Shown: piece by piece, positions 18,271 to 27,340 of the stretch
How the letters are laid out: each line of letters starts with the position of its first letter
How positions within the stretch are numbered: the first letter of the stretch is position 1
Program-made: the position numbers and the translations under genes
The notes under the pieces: model-generated
Database searches by the model: none
What the model was told of the DNA's origin: nothing
The model's input: the letters and a program-made list of their open reading frames with translations, nothing else
Assembly: GCA_019704295.1 (NCBI GenBank)
Contig: AP024596.1
Coordinates: 915,369-979,368 of the forward strand
Reading direction: 5' to 3'
DNA: 64,000 nt
Source of the DNA: Sulfolobales archaeon HS-7
GTDB taxonomy: Archaea > Thermoproteota > Thermoprotei_A > Sulfolobales > Sulfolobaceae

Positions 18271-19572
18271 TCAATAAGGTAAGTCGGAATCAATATTGTA
18301 AATCCTCTTCATTGCATTAATTATTATCTCGGAATACGTAAAATGAGGGAAAATTGTAAATAGTAACTTACTTATAGGAAGTCTATATTTTACAAACAAT
18401 GAAATTACTGAAATAAGTTCGTCGCTCTGATCTCCTACTATCTCTCCATAAACTACTCTGTCCCCTTTAATTCCTAACTTAACATATCCCTCTCTATATC
18501 CGGTAATTGCGGCCTTCGATGAAGCAGAGAAGGGATACTCCACAAACTTTTCAGCTTCCGACTCATTGCCTACGATCCCTATTTTTGGGTCCAAGTAAAT
18601 AACTTGAGGAATAGATGAATAATCAATTTTAGTAGGCTTACCAAGTATGTTGAGCGAAGCAATTATCGCTTCTTCGAAAGCCACATGTGCTAATAATGGG
18701 GTTGGCTTTTTTGCTACGTCTCCTATTGCATAGATATTACCCTTTGAAGTTCTCATATTATCATCGATTATTATTCCCCTTACGTCTAGACTGACAAGAT
18801 TTTCCACGCCTTTAGGAAATACAGGTACACGTCCCGTAGCTAAAATGATCTTATCAACGTTAATGGTCTCTTGCGTAGTAACTATCACGTTTTCCTCCAT
18901 TTTGAGAACGTCTCTATTTTCGAAAATTCTAACTCCATCCCAATCCAAAATACTTTTTACTTTTTCCCTTACGGTCAAGGGGTACTTTGAGAGCAATTCA
19001 CCATGCGTTATTAGATAAACATCGGAGTTTTGCCGTGATATTATTTGGGCAAATTCGACGCCAGCGGGTCCTCCACCAACTATTCCCACTCTCTCCCCAC
19101 TAAAATTCGCATTAATCCAAGTGTTCTCATCAAGAACATTTCTTTTTGGAAATTGTTTAATTGGTTCTGAACCCGTTGATATTATTATTTTATTTGCTCT
19201 AAGTAACTTTCCGCCCACTTCTACCGTATCTGCCGAAATGAGCTTCCCTTCTCCGTAATACACGTCAACCCCTCGACTTTTCAGAACATTTTCTCCTACG
19301 TTACTTAGGAAATCTATTATTTCTTTCATTTTATGTTTATAATCACCTATTGATATTCCTATGTCGACACCTACATAGTTCCCCCATTCCCTATATCTAT
19401 ATATATTTGAGAATAACGTGTTTTCGAATATGGTCGGCGCACATCCTGTCCTTATGCAAGTACCACCTATAATATCCTTTTCTACAAGAGCTACACTAAT
19501 ATCATTGGAAGCTAACAACGAGGAAGCTACATATCCTCCGGTTCCTCCGCCTATAACTATAACATCATACAC
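18271..19572 (-). CDS. dihydrolipoamide dehydrogenase-like flavoprotein disulfide reductase
   Basis: A 433-residue class I pyridine nucleotide-disulfide oxidoreductase. The FAD motif YDVIVIGGGTGGYVAS is at the N-terminus, the redox-active pair is C39/C44 in GGTCIRTGCAPT, the NAD(P) motif is VGIVGGGPAGVEFAQ (~165), the second FAD site is IYAIGDVAKKP, and the C-terminal catalytic His is in IFPHFTYSEI. The pair is normally followed by Pro-Ser-Lys, so CAPT is unusual. No 2-oxoacid dehydrogenase genes are adjacent, so the substrate (lipoyl, mercuric or another disulfide) is open. Confidence 0.85.
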   Translation of the reverse strand: MYDVIVIGGGTGGYVASSLLASNDISVALVEKDIIGGTCIRTGCAPTIFENTLFSNIYRYREWGNYVGVDIGISIGDYKHKMKEIIDFLSNVGENVLKSRGVDVYYGEGKLISADTVEVGGKLLRANKIIISTGSEPIKQFPKRNVLDENTWINANFSGERVGIVGGGPAGVEFAQIISRQNSDVYLITHGELLSKYPLTVREKVKSILDWDGVRIFENRDVLKMEENVIVTTQETINVDKIILATGRVPVFPKGVENLVSLDVRGIIIDDNMRTSKGNIYAIGDVAKKPTPLLAHVAFEEAIIASLNILGKPTKIDYSSIPQVIYLDPKIGIVGNESEAEKFVEYPFSASSKAAITGYREGYVKLGIKGDRVVYGEIVGDQSDELISVISLFVKYRLPISKLLFTIFPHFTYSEIIINAMKRIYNIDSDLPY

Positions 19573-19640
19573 AAGTGACTTTAAAATGGGTGATTAAAAT
19601 ATTATACGTTTTATCAATAGTTATCTTTTTATATAACAAA

Positions 19641-20282
19641 CTAAATAACGTACACAACGATTCGTTCAATAATATTATGCTTACCGAAAATGTTTACAAT
19701 AATAACTGAACCCCTCTCCAAATTTCCTATATGAAATGCGAGATAGAACTGGTAATTGTTTCCTACCTTGCTCATATTAAGTATAGAGATGGAGAAATAA
19801 GGCAAATATTCTCCCACATAAATTGTATTACAGTTAGAGGAAATCCTCACAATTCCAGTAGAGTTTGGTATTATTAATAACAAGCTATTTGAACTGTTAC
19901 CCGTTTCGGTACTCATTAGATATGAACTAAGTGACAATTGGACGGGATAAAACGCTAGTGAATACGTGGAACCGTTCCCTTCATAAACAGTATATGTGTT
20001 TTCAGGAGAGGTGAGAACAGTTATCACATAGTAGTCATTCATAGGGGTGATTATAGCTCCTGATATATTATCCAAGTTAATACCTGAGGATTCCGGTGTA
20101 TAGTAAATAATTGGAACCTCTGAGATTAATGAAGGAGTGCTAACTGTGTCGTTATATACGGTGTCTTGGTAGACGTACATGACTGGCCCTTCCCCCTTAT
20201 TAGAATTAACAGCAATGATAACCCCCATTGCAATAGCAATGGAAACTATAACACCTAGTATCGCAATTGTTATTTGTCTCAC
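19641..20282 (-). CDS. secreted or membrane-anchored protein of unknown function
   Basis: A 213-residue protein with one N-terminal hydrophobic helix (residues 4-26) and an extracytoplasmic domain of beta-rich, Ser/Thr/Asn-rich sequence with many N-x-S/T sites. It lacks the charged residue plus G/A cleavage site expected of a class III (pilin) signal. No family is recognised. It is upstream of, and on the same strand as, the flavoprotein gene (68-base gap), so cotranscription is possible. Confidence 0.55.
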   Translation of the reverse strand: MRQITIAILGVIVSIAIAMGVIIAVNSNKGEGPVMYVYQDTVYNDTVSTPSLISEVPIIYYTPESSGINLDNISGAIITPMNDYYVITVLTSPENTYTVYEGNGSTYSLAFYPVQLSLSSYLMSTETGNSSNSLLLIIPNSTGIVRISSNCNTIYVGEYLPYFSISILNMSKVGNNYQFYLAFHIGNLERGSVIIVNIFGKHNIIERIVVYVI

Positions 20283-20697
20283 GATTCTTTGTCCGCTGAG
20301 CTAAATATATAATCTTAATGCTAATACTAGAAATTTTTTACACTATTATGCTAAATAATTATAGGAATATTATAAGCAATCAAAGGTTCTCATCTCAATC
20401 TACAAATAGGATGAAGGGGGATTACTTCCTATCAAATCAAACAGATAGCACTTTCTTGAATTTTGTGTAATTAGTAGATATTTGAATGAACTTCCTGGAA
20501 TTCCAAGTCTTCAATAGCTTCCTGAAAACGTCGTAGAATTCCGGACCTCAGAAAAATGCATTAAATACTAATATTTAGATACTTTCTAAAAAAGATAATA
20601 TAACATAACTTTATTTATAGAAAATTTATGTACATATCTTAATTTGCCTAGTATATTAGAAAATATTATTTTCTTTATAATTTCTATATAATAAAAA
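20283..20697. other. 415-bp intergenic region without recognised features
   Basis: Very AT-rich toward the osmC end. A loosely duplicated motif CTTCCTGGAATTCC / CTTCCTGAAAACGTCGTAGAATTCC occurs at about 20490-20550. No ORF, tRNA or repeat copy is recognised. Confidence 0.3.
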
Positions 20698-21144
20698 TTA
20701 AGGATTCTCATTTTTTATAATCCACTCTATCTTAGTCTTAACACCTTTTTCGATGGTGTTTTTCATGGGACATTTTTGTGCGGCTAAATTTAAGATATCG
20801 GGAACATTCTTGTGATCCGACTCAACTTTGATATGATATCTTATCTCCTTCATTCCTGTATATTCTCCCAGCGATTCCATCGAAGACATATCGATATCTC
20901 CTTCTATATATCCCTCAATACTTTTTATATTTACACCATGAAGCTTCGCAAAGTACCTTATTGTCAAGATTAGGCACGAAAGAGCACTCGCTAACAGTAA
21001 CTCCTCTGGAGATAAGTAATCGGAACCAACAGTTCCGACATCGACCTCATTATCTTTCATCAACACTTTAACGTGTTCGTTATTATATTGTCCTTCTACC
21101 GTAAAAGTACTAACTCTCATTATTTTTAGACTTTCGCTTTTCAA
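20698..21144 (-). CDS. OsmC-family peroxide/stress protein
   Basis: A 148-residue OsmC/Ohr fold protein. The family cysteines are in ALSCLILTIRYFAK (residues ~55-68) and AAQKCPMKNTIEKG (~122-136), which form the thiol pair used for organic peroxide reduction in characterised members. The phrase LSPEELLLASALSCL is typical. Whether this is an OsmC, Ohr or YhfA-like member cannot be fixed. It is monocistronic with long flanking spacers. Confidence 0.88.
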   Translation of the reverse strand: MKSESLKIMRVSTFTVEGQYNNEHVKVLMKDNEVDVGTVGSDYLSPEELLLASALSCLILTIRYFAKLHGVNIKSIEGYIEGDIDMSSMESLGEYTGMKEIRYHIKVESDHKNVPDILNLAAQKCPMKNTIEKGVKTKIEWIIKNENP

Positions 21145-22076
21145 GTAAATTAAAGTTTTTATTAACTATTTCATACAGTGTTTCTATTTTACATTTAATG
21201 CTTTGGGAAACTTTGGTTTCTCGATCGTGCTATAGGATTTCTATGTTATGATGTGTAAGTTGAGGATACTAGAACCATACCCACCATACTACTCTTCAAA
21301 AAGGGGATTAGTATATGCGTTATCTGCCTTATTCCATTTTCATAGGTCGTTCTGTCATCGTGAATATTGACTAACATATAGTAGCTCCTCTATCGTTCAC
21401 TTGATCACGCCTACAAAATGTTACAAATCTTGGACTTTCCATATGCGATGATTATAATTTGAATGTAGCTAACTATTTCCCTTAATTAGGCTTATCTTGT
21501 CTTTCCTCTTAATTAACAGTTTAACGGGGAGCGTTAAACCCTCCATTCCTCACTTATAACTGATCTGCAGGATTTGATGATGAGTTTTTGTAATTAAGGT
21601 GATCCCCAACTTCCTGGTTCTTTACAAAATGAGATATATAAGAGTAAATTAATAGGTAAAATTGTAAGTCATTCTGAAATGTAATCCTTCTCCTCTATGT
21701 TGATAGGTCTACGCAATAATGAACGCTATCGTTAACGTATACGCAAAGTCACATTTAGATATATACTAGGACTATCCATTACTCACGATAGGAGTATATA
21801 TTCCTTTTTAAGTATTTATCCAGATGAAATCTTGTGTGGCTTATTGAAAAATGTTAATCACCTAATTTTATATTAGTAATAACTAAAAATGGGGTATTTC
21901 CTGATCCAGCTCGAATACTATTTTATTTAGTATTTTCTAATTTTCAGGAGTAATATTCTTACAAATTAAAATTAATAGAGGATAAAAAGTTTACGCCGAG
22001 GGTAAACATGGGATCATTTCTAAGATAGCAAAAAACACTAAATCCAATTTGCTTAATACATTATTGTGTTTAACTT
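21145..22076. other. 930-bp non-coding region with one strong palindrome
   Basis: The longest stretch here without a supported gene. No tRNA or intact ORF is seen. Minus-strand readings around 21240-21420 give a short broken frame ending in a stop, possibly a gene relic. The clearest element is the inverted repeat GTTTAACG-ggga-gCGTTAAAC at 21519-21539. Confidence 0.35.
21519..21539. repeat. 8-bp inverted repeat with 5-base spacer
   Basis: GTTTAACG (21519-21526) and CGTTAAAC (21532-21539) are perfect reverse complements around GGGAG. It may be an operator or an RNA hairpin. It is 540 bases before the mutase gene, so a link to that gene is not supported. Confidence 0.4.
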
Positions 22077-22481
22077 ATGGAAAGACCAATAAAGGTTCTT
22101 ATAGCTAAAGTAGGATTGGATGGACATGATAGGGGGGCTAAGGTAATAGCACGCGGACTAAAAGACCAAGGGATGGAGGTTGTTTATACGGGCCTACGCC
22201 AAACTCCGGAAAAGATAGTGAGAACTGCAATTCAAGAAGACGTCGATGTAATAGGAATTAGCATCCTTAGTGGTTCGCACATGGAGTTAATACCAAATCT
22301 ACTCAATAAAATAAAGGAGAACGGTCTTTCTAACGTAATTGTTATTGTAGGGGGGATAATCCCCAAAGAAGACGCTCAAACGTTAATCAAAATGGGTGTA
22401 GACGCGGTTTATCCTCCAGGCAGTAGTATGAAAGAAATTGCTGATTTTATTAGGAAGGCAGTTAGCGAAAAAAGGAGATAG
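22077..22481 (+). CDS. mcmA2: methylmalonyl-CoA mutase, B12-binding (C-terminal) subunit
   Basis: A 134-residue cobalamin-binding domain that in archaea forms a separate subunit of methylmalonyl-CoA mutase, interconverting methylmalonyl- and succinyl-CoA. The base-off/His-on motif is KVGLDGHDRGAKVIARGLKDQG (DxHxxG; His17), followed by SILSGSHMELIP and VIVGGIIP, which wrap the nucleotide tail. The large catalytic subunit is not in this window. The MeaB chaperone gene follows three bases later. Confidence 0.93.
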   Translation: MERPIKVLIAKVGLDGHDRGAKVIARGLKDQGMEVVYTGLRQTPEKIVRTAIQEDVDVIGISILSGSHMELIPNLLNKIKENGLSNVIVIVGGIIPKEDAQTLIKMGVDAVYPPGSSMKEIADFIRKAVSEKRR

Positions 22482-22484
22482 AAC

Positions 22485-23396
22485 ATGGAGCTACTAGATG
22501 AAGCCTTGAAAGGCAAAGAGATGGCAATAGCGAAAATACTTACACTACTAGAGAGAGGAAAAGGTCTTGATTACCTGGACTATCTCGCAAGTATAGGAGG
22601 TAAAGCTCATATTATAGGTATAACAGGACCTCCTGGAGCAGGAAAAAGCACGCTGATATCGTCCTTAATTGAGAGGTATTACACTACGCGAAAGGTAGGA
22701 GTTCTACTTATCGAACCATCGAGTCCGATATCTTTTGGTTCCTTTATGGGAAACAGAATAAGGATACAGAGGCTGTATCCTGAGGGAAGAGTATTCATCA
22801 GGAGCTTAGGAAGTCGAGGCGATTTAGGGGGGATCTCACGTGATTCAATTATGATGATTGAGGTATTAGATGGGCTAGGTTTTGATCCTATTATTGTAGA
22901 GACTGTTGGAGCAGGACAAATCGATACGGATATAACTAGTATAGCCGATACAAATATTATTGTTATTACTCCTGCAAGTGGAGATGACATTCAGATGTTG
23001 AAAGCAGGTATCATGGAGATAGGCGATATATACGTTATCAACAAATCTGATCTATATAACTCCGATGTTTTTGTAATTTCTCTGAAAAACGTGCTAGGGA
23101 GTGCTACCTCACGCTATAGCCTGAGACCAGAAATAGTTAAAGTTAGCGCTATAAAGGGAGAAGGAGTAGATGAACTTATAATATCAATTGAAAAGCACTG
23201 GTCATTTATTAAGGACAATCATAGAGAGAACGTTGAAAGGCGAAGGAGGAAACTAATTGAGCTATACTTACGCAATCTAATCTCGCCACTTATAGTGGAC
23301 ACTGCTAAAAAAGTAGGACTATCAAGTATAAAGGACGCTATTAATTCTTCTCATAACGTTTTGAAAGATGCTTTATGCCATGGAAAGATTCTATAG
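22485..23396 (+). CDS. meaB: MeaB/ArgK-family G3E GTPase, mutase chaperone
   Basis: A 303-residue GTPase that loads and protects the cobalamin cofactor of methylmalonyl-CoA mutase. Walker A is GPPGAGKSTLIS (residues ~50-61), switch II region VETVGAGQIDTDI, base-recognition NKSD (~186). Members are often mislabelled LAO/AO transport ATPase. Pairing with mcmA2 in one transcript supports the chaperone role. The 3' end overlaps the convergent regulator gene by 6 bases. Confidence 0.92.
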   Translation: MELLDEALKGKEMAIAKILTLLERGKGLDYLDYLASIGGKAHIIGITGPPGAGKSTLISSLIERYYTTRKVGVLLIEPSSPISFGSFMGNRIRIQRLYPEGRVFIRSLGSRGDLGGISRDSIMMIEVLDGLGFDPIIVETVGAGQIDTDITSIADTNIIVITPASGDDIQMLKAGIMEIGDIYVINKSDLYNSDVFVISLKNVLGSATSRYSLRPEIVKVSAIKGEGVDELIISIEKHWSFIKDNHRENVERRRRKLIELYLRNLISPLIVDTAKKVGLSSIKDAINSSHNVLKDALCHGKIL

Positions 23397-23906
23397 GTTC
23401 TTTTCTTTCCTCTTCGGGATAATTTCGAACCTATTCCTCTTGTTGAGGTAGTCATAAAGACTTATGCTAGCACCCACGGCTAAGATGATAATACTATATA
23501 TTACCGCAATTTTTGGGGAGTAAAAGAAAAATATTGCGGTAATTAGTATGGCGGTTATGTAAAATGAGGACAGGAATAGAGACTTAGGTATTATTTTACT
23601 TTTTATTTTTATGTAATCCTCTAAGATTACCTTATTTACTATATATCCCTCTGGAACTTCCGTTATATAGCCCTCTTCTTTGAGCTTTCTTATGTGGTAA
23701 AGTACAAGAGATGGAGTACTTAATCCTAAATCCTGCTGAATTTTCCTTATTGATACCGGTCTATTTTGGGTTAATAGATAATAGTAGATCTTCATTCTGG
23801 TGCTGCTTTCAATCACAGGAATAATATATCCTAACCACCTGATAAACTTTACTTTCATATTCCTAAAGGAAATAATTAAGTTGGCAAATACCGAGATATA
23901 TTCCAA
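23391..23906 (-). CDS. winged-helix DNA-binding protein with membrane segments
   Basis: A 171-residue protein. Residues ~30-95 form an ArsR/MarR-like winged helix: TRMKIYYYLLTQNRPVSIRKIQQDLGLSTPSLVLYHIRKLKEEGYI. Two hydrophobic helices follow (~112-128 and ~131-147), so the regulator is probably membrane-bound with a basic C-terminus (KRKEKNL). It is divergent from the ABC exporter gene with 60 bases between starts, which suggests, but does not prove, that it controls it. Confidence 0.7.
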   Translation of the reverse strand: MEYISVFANLIISFRNMKVKFIRWLGYIIPVIESSTRMKIYYYLLTQNRPVSIRKIQQDLGLSTPSLVLYHIRKLKEEGYITEVPEGYIVNKVILEDYIKIKSKIIPKSLFLSSFYITAILITAIFFFYSPKIAVIYSIIILAVGASISLYDYLNKRNRFEIIPKRKEKNL

Positions 23907-23966
23907 TTCTAAGAATCCAAAACTCTTATAGGTTTACAATAGTCTGGTGTATTATAAGACCCATAA

Positions 23967-26540
23967 ATGAGCTTGCGTCAAGAAACTGATCTATCACATG
24001 ATCTAAGACATAATCCGGAAATCGTCGAGGTGTCTAACTCCCTACTAGTTGTAAGGAATAGTAACAGCATCATTGATAAGATTCCTATCTCTGATATTCA
24101 AGCCGTATACGTAGAAGAAGGAATAGGAATAGATAAACTAATCGTTAAAACTAAAACGGGGGAGGAAATAGAATTAGTATATTTCACTAAATCAAAAACC
24201 GAAGATTTCAGGAAATTTGCGTTAAGTGTTGAGGGAATAATCTCTTCCGAAAATAAATCAATTAATATTATATCCCAAAAATCGAATGACAGGAAATCTA
24301 CGATAATATGGCTTATGAACTTCATGAAAAACTATAGGAAAAATATAGCAATTGGTGTAATTCTTTCAATATTTATAACACTTCTCAATTTGATTCCTCC
24401 TTATTTACTAAAAATTCTTATCGATTCTGTTCTTTTGTCAAAAAGTTCTAATGAAGGTCTTTTCGAGGAACTCACATTTATTCTTATTAGCTCCTATTCT
24501 GCATTAGCTGTGGCTAACGTTTTCCAAAACTTTGTTTTAAATACAGTTGGGCAGAGAATAGTAAACGATCTGAGGGCAAAACTATTTGAACACGTCATAA
24601 GGCAGTCATCGGGTTTCATTGATAAGATATCGACTGGAAGGATTGTATCTAGATTAACTAGTGATGTTGGAAATACACAATGGTTAATGGTATGGGGACT
24701 TCCCACACTTATAGTTAACTTCCTTACGTTAATAGGTATAGGCGTTATATTATTTACGATGGACGTGTTCCTTGCAATATACGTCATCATTCCAGCACCA
24801 TTAATCGCCTATTTATTAGTTAGATATAGAAGGCGTTCGCATAAGGTATATCATAAAAACTGGAGGAGAAATTCGGATGTAGTATCTACTTTTTCGGACG
24901 TAATTCCGAACTATTTAGTTGTTAAATCCTTTGCGAAGGAGGATTTTGAAAAGGAAAGATTTGACGACCTAGTTAACAGATTATATGAGTCTCAACGTGA
25001 GGTGGTAACGATGAATATATCATATTGGCCACTCATCGGATTCATTACATCGCTTGCTACTGTGGCAATATGGTGGATAGGAGGACACCAAGTTCTGACA
25101 GGAGTAATTCAGATAGGCGTAATAACCGCATTTATTTCATATCTGGCGCAGTTTTATAATCCGATAAACAACCTTAGCAATGTTATCCCCTTTATTCAAC
25201 AGGCTATTACCTCGGGGGAGAGAATAAGAGAAATCCTTGAGAGCGAAAATCCCATAAAAGATCCTGAAAATCCTAAACACGTCTCGTTCAAATCTGAGAT
25301 TAGATTCAAAGATGTGTGGTTCGGATACGATCCATTCATACCCGTAATAAAAGGAATCAACCTATCTATACAGCCTGGGCAGAAGATTGCTTTTGTAGGA
25401 AAGAGTGGTTCAGGAAAAACCACTGTGGCTAAGTTGTTATTGAGACTATATGATGTTAACAATGGAAAGATAACTATCGGGGGTGTAGACTTAAAGGAGA
25501 TTAGCTTACAGGATATAAGAAGTAAAATAGGTTACGTTCCTCAAGAAAGCGTACTTTTTGACAATACAGTATATTATAATATATCATATGGTGCAAATAG
25601 AAGTATTGAACGCTGGGAAATAATAGCAGCTGCATTAGCTGCTAGGATACACGAAGAGATAATGGGACTTCCCCTTGCTTATGATACTAATCTAGGAGAA
25701 AGGGGGAACTTCTTGTCAGGAGGACAAAAACAGAGGATCTCTATAGCTCGAGCTATTCTTAAGCAGCCAGAGATAGTAATTTTTGATGAGGCAACATCTA
25801 ATTTAGACGTTACTAATGAAAGAGAAATCTATAACGCGATAATGAATTTGTCACGCGGAAGAACTGCTATTTTTGTTACGCATAATGTTCATGAGGTAGT
25901 AAATTGCGATAAAGTTGTAGTAATGAAGGATGGAAAAATTATTGAGGAAGGTGGTCCATTTGAACTTTACGAAAAAAAGGGCGCATTTTATGCTATGTTT
26001 AAGGATCAAATCGAACTTGAGGGATTCAAAAAGATCAAGGAAGGTAAAGAGGAGTCGCTATTTGATTACGTTAAAAACTACATTATTGATAAGGTAAGCG
26101 TTAAGAGGGCTGATAGACCTAGTCGTTTAATTGTTAGCATAAATGGCATAACTTATTCTGATGTTATACCAAGACTTCCGTTCCCAATAACCGATCCAGA
26201 ATTTGTAATTCTGTATGATAAAGAGGGTAAAATGATAGGCCTGCTTACTTCACTGGATAAAGTGGTTGACGGTAGAGAAATTATGGAGAGAGCTATACGT
26301 CTAAATAACCTTATAGTAAACGTCTCTAAGGTAAAGGATATAATTATTACTGGGGACGAGTTGAAGTGGAATTTAGAGACTATAGAGGGGGACAGTATTA
26401 ATGTAACTACCAAGGGGAGAAGGAATATAATGTTCGTAGATAGTAAACTGATTTTAATTGATACTCATGATAACTTATATAAGATAGAACTAAAGAAAAT
26501 TGATGCAAAGAGTAAATCGGTTATACAACAAGTACTTTAA
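23967..26540 (+). CDS. ABC exporter (fused permease-ATPase) with C-terminal DUF1854-type domain
   Basis: An 857-residue half-transporter. Residues ~1-110 form a beta-rich cytosolic N-domain; ~120-410 is the six-helix exporter domain; ~440-680 is the ATPase with Walker A GKSGSGKTTVAK, signature FLSGGQKQRIS, Walker B EIVIFDEATSNLD and H-loop VTHNVHE. Residues ~720-850 match the DUF1854 pattern: TDPEFVILYDKEGKMIGLL, then WNLETIEG and DTHDNLYKI. Known DUF1854-linked ABC proteins are thought to transport cyanophycin-like or other unknown cargo; substrate here is unknown. A TATA-like CTTATA at 23934-23940 supports a leaderless start. Confidence 0.88.
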   Translation: MSLRQETDLSHDLRHNPEIVEVSNSLLVVRNSNSIIDKIPISDIQAVYVEEGIGIDKLIVKTKTGEEIELVYFTKSKTEDFRKFALSVEGIISSENKSINIISQKSNDRKSTIIWLMNFMKNYRKNIAIGVILSIFITLLNLIPPYLLKILIDSVLLSKSSNEGLFEELTFILISSYSALAVANVFQNFVLNTVGQRIVNDLRAKLFEHVIRQSSGFIDKISTGRIVSRLTSDVGNTQWLMVWGLPTLIVNFLTLIGIGVILFTMDVFLAIYVIIPAPLIAYLLVRYRRRSHKVYHKNWRRNSDVVSTFSDVIPNYLVVKSFAKEDFEKERFDDLVNRLYESQREVVTMNISYWPLIGFITSLATVAIWWIGGHQVLTGVIQIGVITAFISYLAQFYNPINNLSNVIPFIQQAITSGERIREILESENPIKDPENPKHVSFKSEIRFKDVWFGYDPFIPVIKGINLSIQPGQKIAFVGKSGSGKTTVAKLLLRLYDVNNGKITIGGVDLKEISLQDIRSKIGYVPQESVLFDNTVYYNISYGANRSIERWEIIAAALAARIHEEIMGLPLAYDTNLGERGNFLSGGQKQRISIARAILKQPEIVIFDEATSNLDVTNEREIYNAIMNLSRGRTAIFVTHNVHEVVNCDKVVVMKDGKIIEEGGPFELYEKKGAFYAMFKDQIELEGFKKIKEGKEESLFDYVKNYIIDKVSVKRADRPSRLIVSINGITYSDVIPRLPFPITDPEFVILYDKEGKMIGLLTSLDKVVDGREIMERAIRLNNLIVNVSKVKDIIITGDELKWNLETIEGDSINVTTKGRRNIMFVDSKLILIDTHDNLYKIELKKIDAKSKSVIQQVL

Positions 26541-27340
26541 TATTCAGCTAGGGTTCCTCTTTTTCTTGCAAGTTTGAATGCATAACTATAGCTACTAACA
26601 CCAATTATAATGTAAACAATAGCTAATAACGAAAGTCTCTCAATGTACGGCAATACTTGTGATAAAGACGCGTTTGCTAGCATAGTTTCCCTAAGACCAA
26701 GTAAACCCCATGTTAAAGGTATGACATAACTAATATACCTTACCGCTAAGGGAAGAACAGAAATGGGAAATAATGTCCCTGCAATTAAAGATGTAAATGT
26801 CGAGAAGAAGATAGACACTGGGTTGCCCTGTTTTGTTATCATTGTTACCGCTCCAGCCATCATTGATATTCCAAGGGTAGATGCCATAAGAACTACGACT
26901 AGAAGTATTGTAGCTATCCAGTTAATGGCATACCTTACTCCTAATAAATATCCTACTGTAAGGATAACTACAGCACTTAGTGAATTTAATGTAAAGCCCC
27001 ATACTGCAGAATACACAAGGAATCCAGATACGCCAGTCTTTGCAATTACATAATATTCAATAGTACCATATAATTGCTCATTTCTTAACCTTTGACTTAT
27101 CGTGGAAATTATCGAAGAAACATATCCTTGAAACGCTAATCCTATCACGAAGAAGGCAGTATAATTAGTTACTCCGATACTAGTAACTATTCTATTTCCT
27201 AAAGACGTTCCTACAAAGAAGTAAGTAAATACTGGAATTATCCATGAGATTACTGTAAGTACTACATTAGTCCTATATGTTAACCATACTCTGAAGCCAC
27301 GAAGGTAAATAAATGCGTAAACTTTATCTAGAATCCCCAT
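26537..27340 (-). CDS. ABC-2 type transporter permease
   Basis: A 267-residue membrane protein with six hydrophobic spans, of the ABC-2 (NodJ/DrrB-like) type. It begins MGILDKVYAFIYLRGFRVWLTYR, with the usual amphipathic N-terminal helix. It overlaps the start of the ATPase gene upstream (13 bases) and forms a two-gene exporter with it. The 3' end overlaps the convergent fused exporter by 4 bases. Substrate unknown. Confidence 0.88.
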   Translation of the reverse strand: MGILDKVYAFIYLRGFRVWLTYRTNVVLTVISWIIPVFTYFFVGTSLGNRIVTSIGVTNYTAFFVIGLAFQGYVSSIISTISQRLRNEQLYGTIEYYVIAKTGVSGFLVYSAVWGFTLNSLSAVVILTVGYLLGVRYAINWIATILLVVVLMASTLGISMMAGAVTMITKQGNPVSIFFSTFTSLIAGTLFPISVLPLAVRYISYVIPLTWGLLGLRETMLANASLSQVLPYIERLSLLAIVYIIIGVSSYSYAFKLARKRGTLAEY

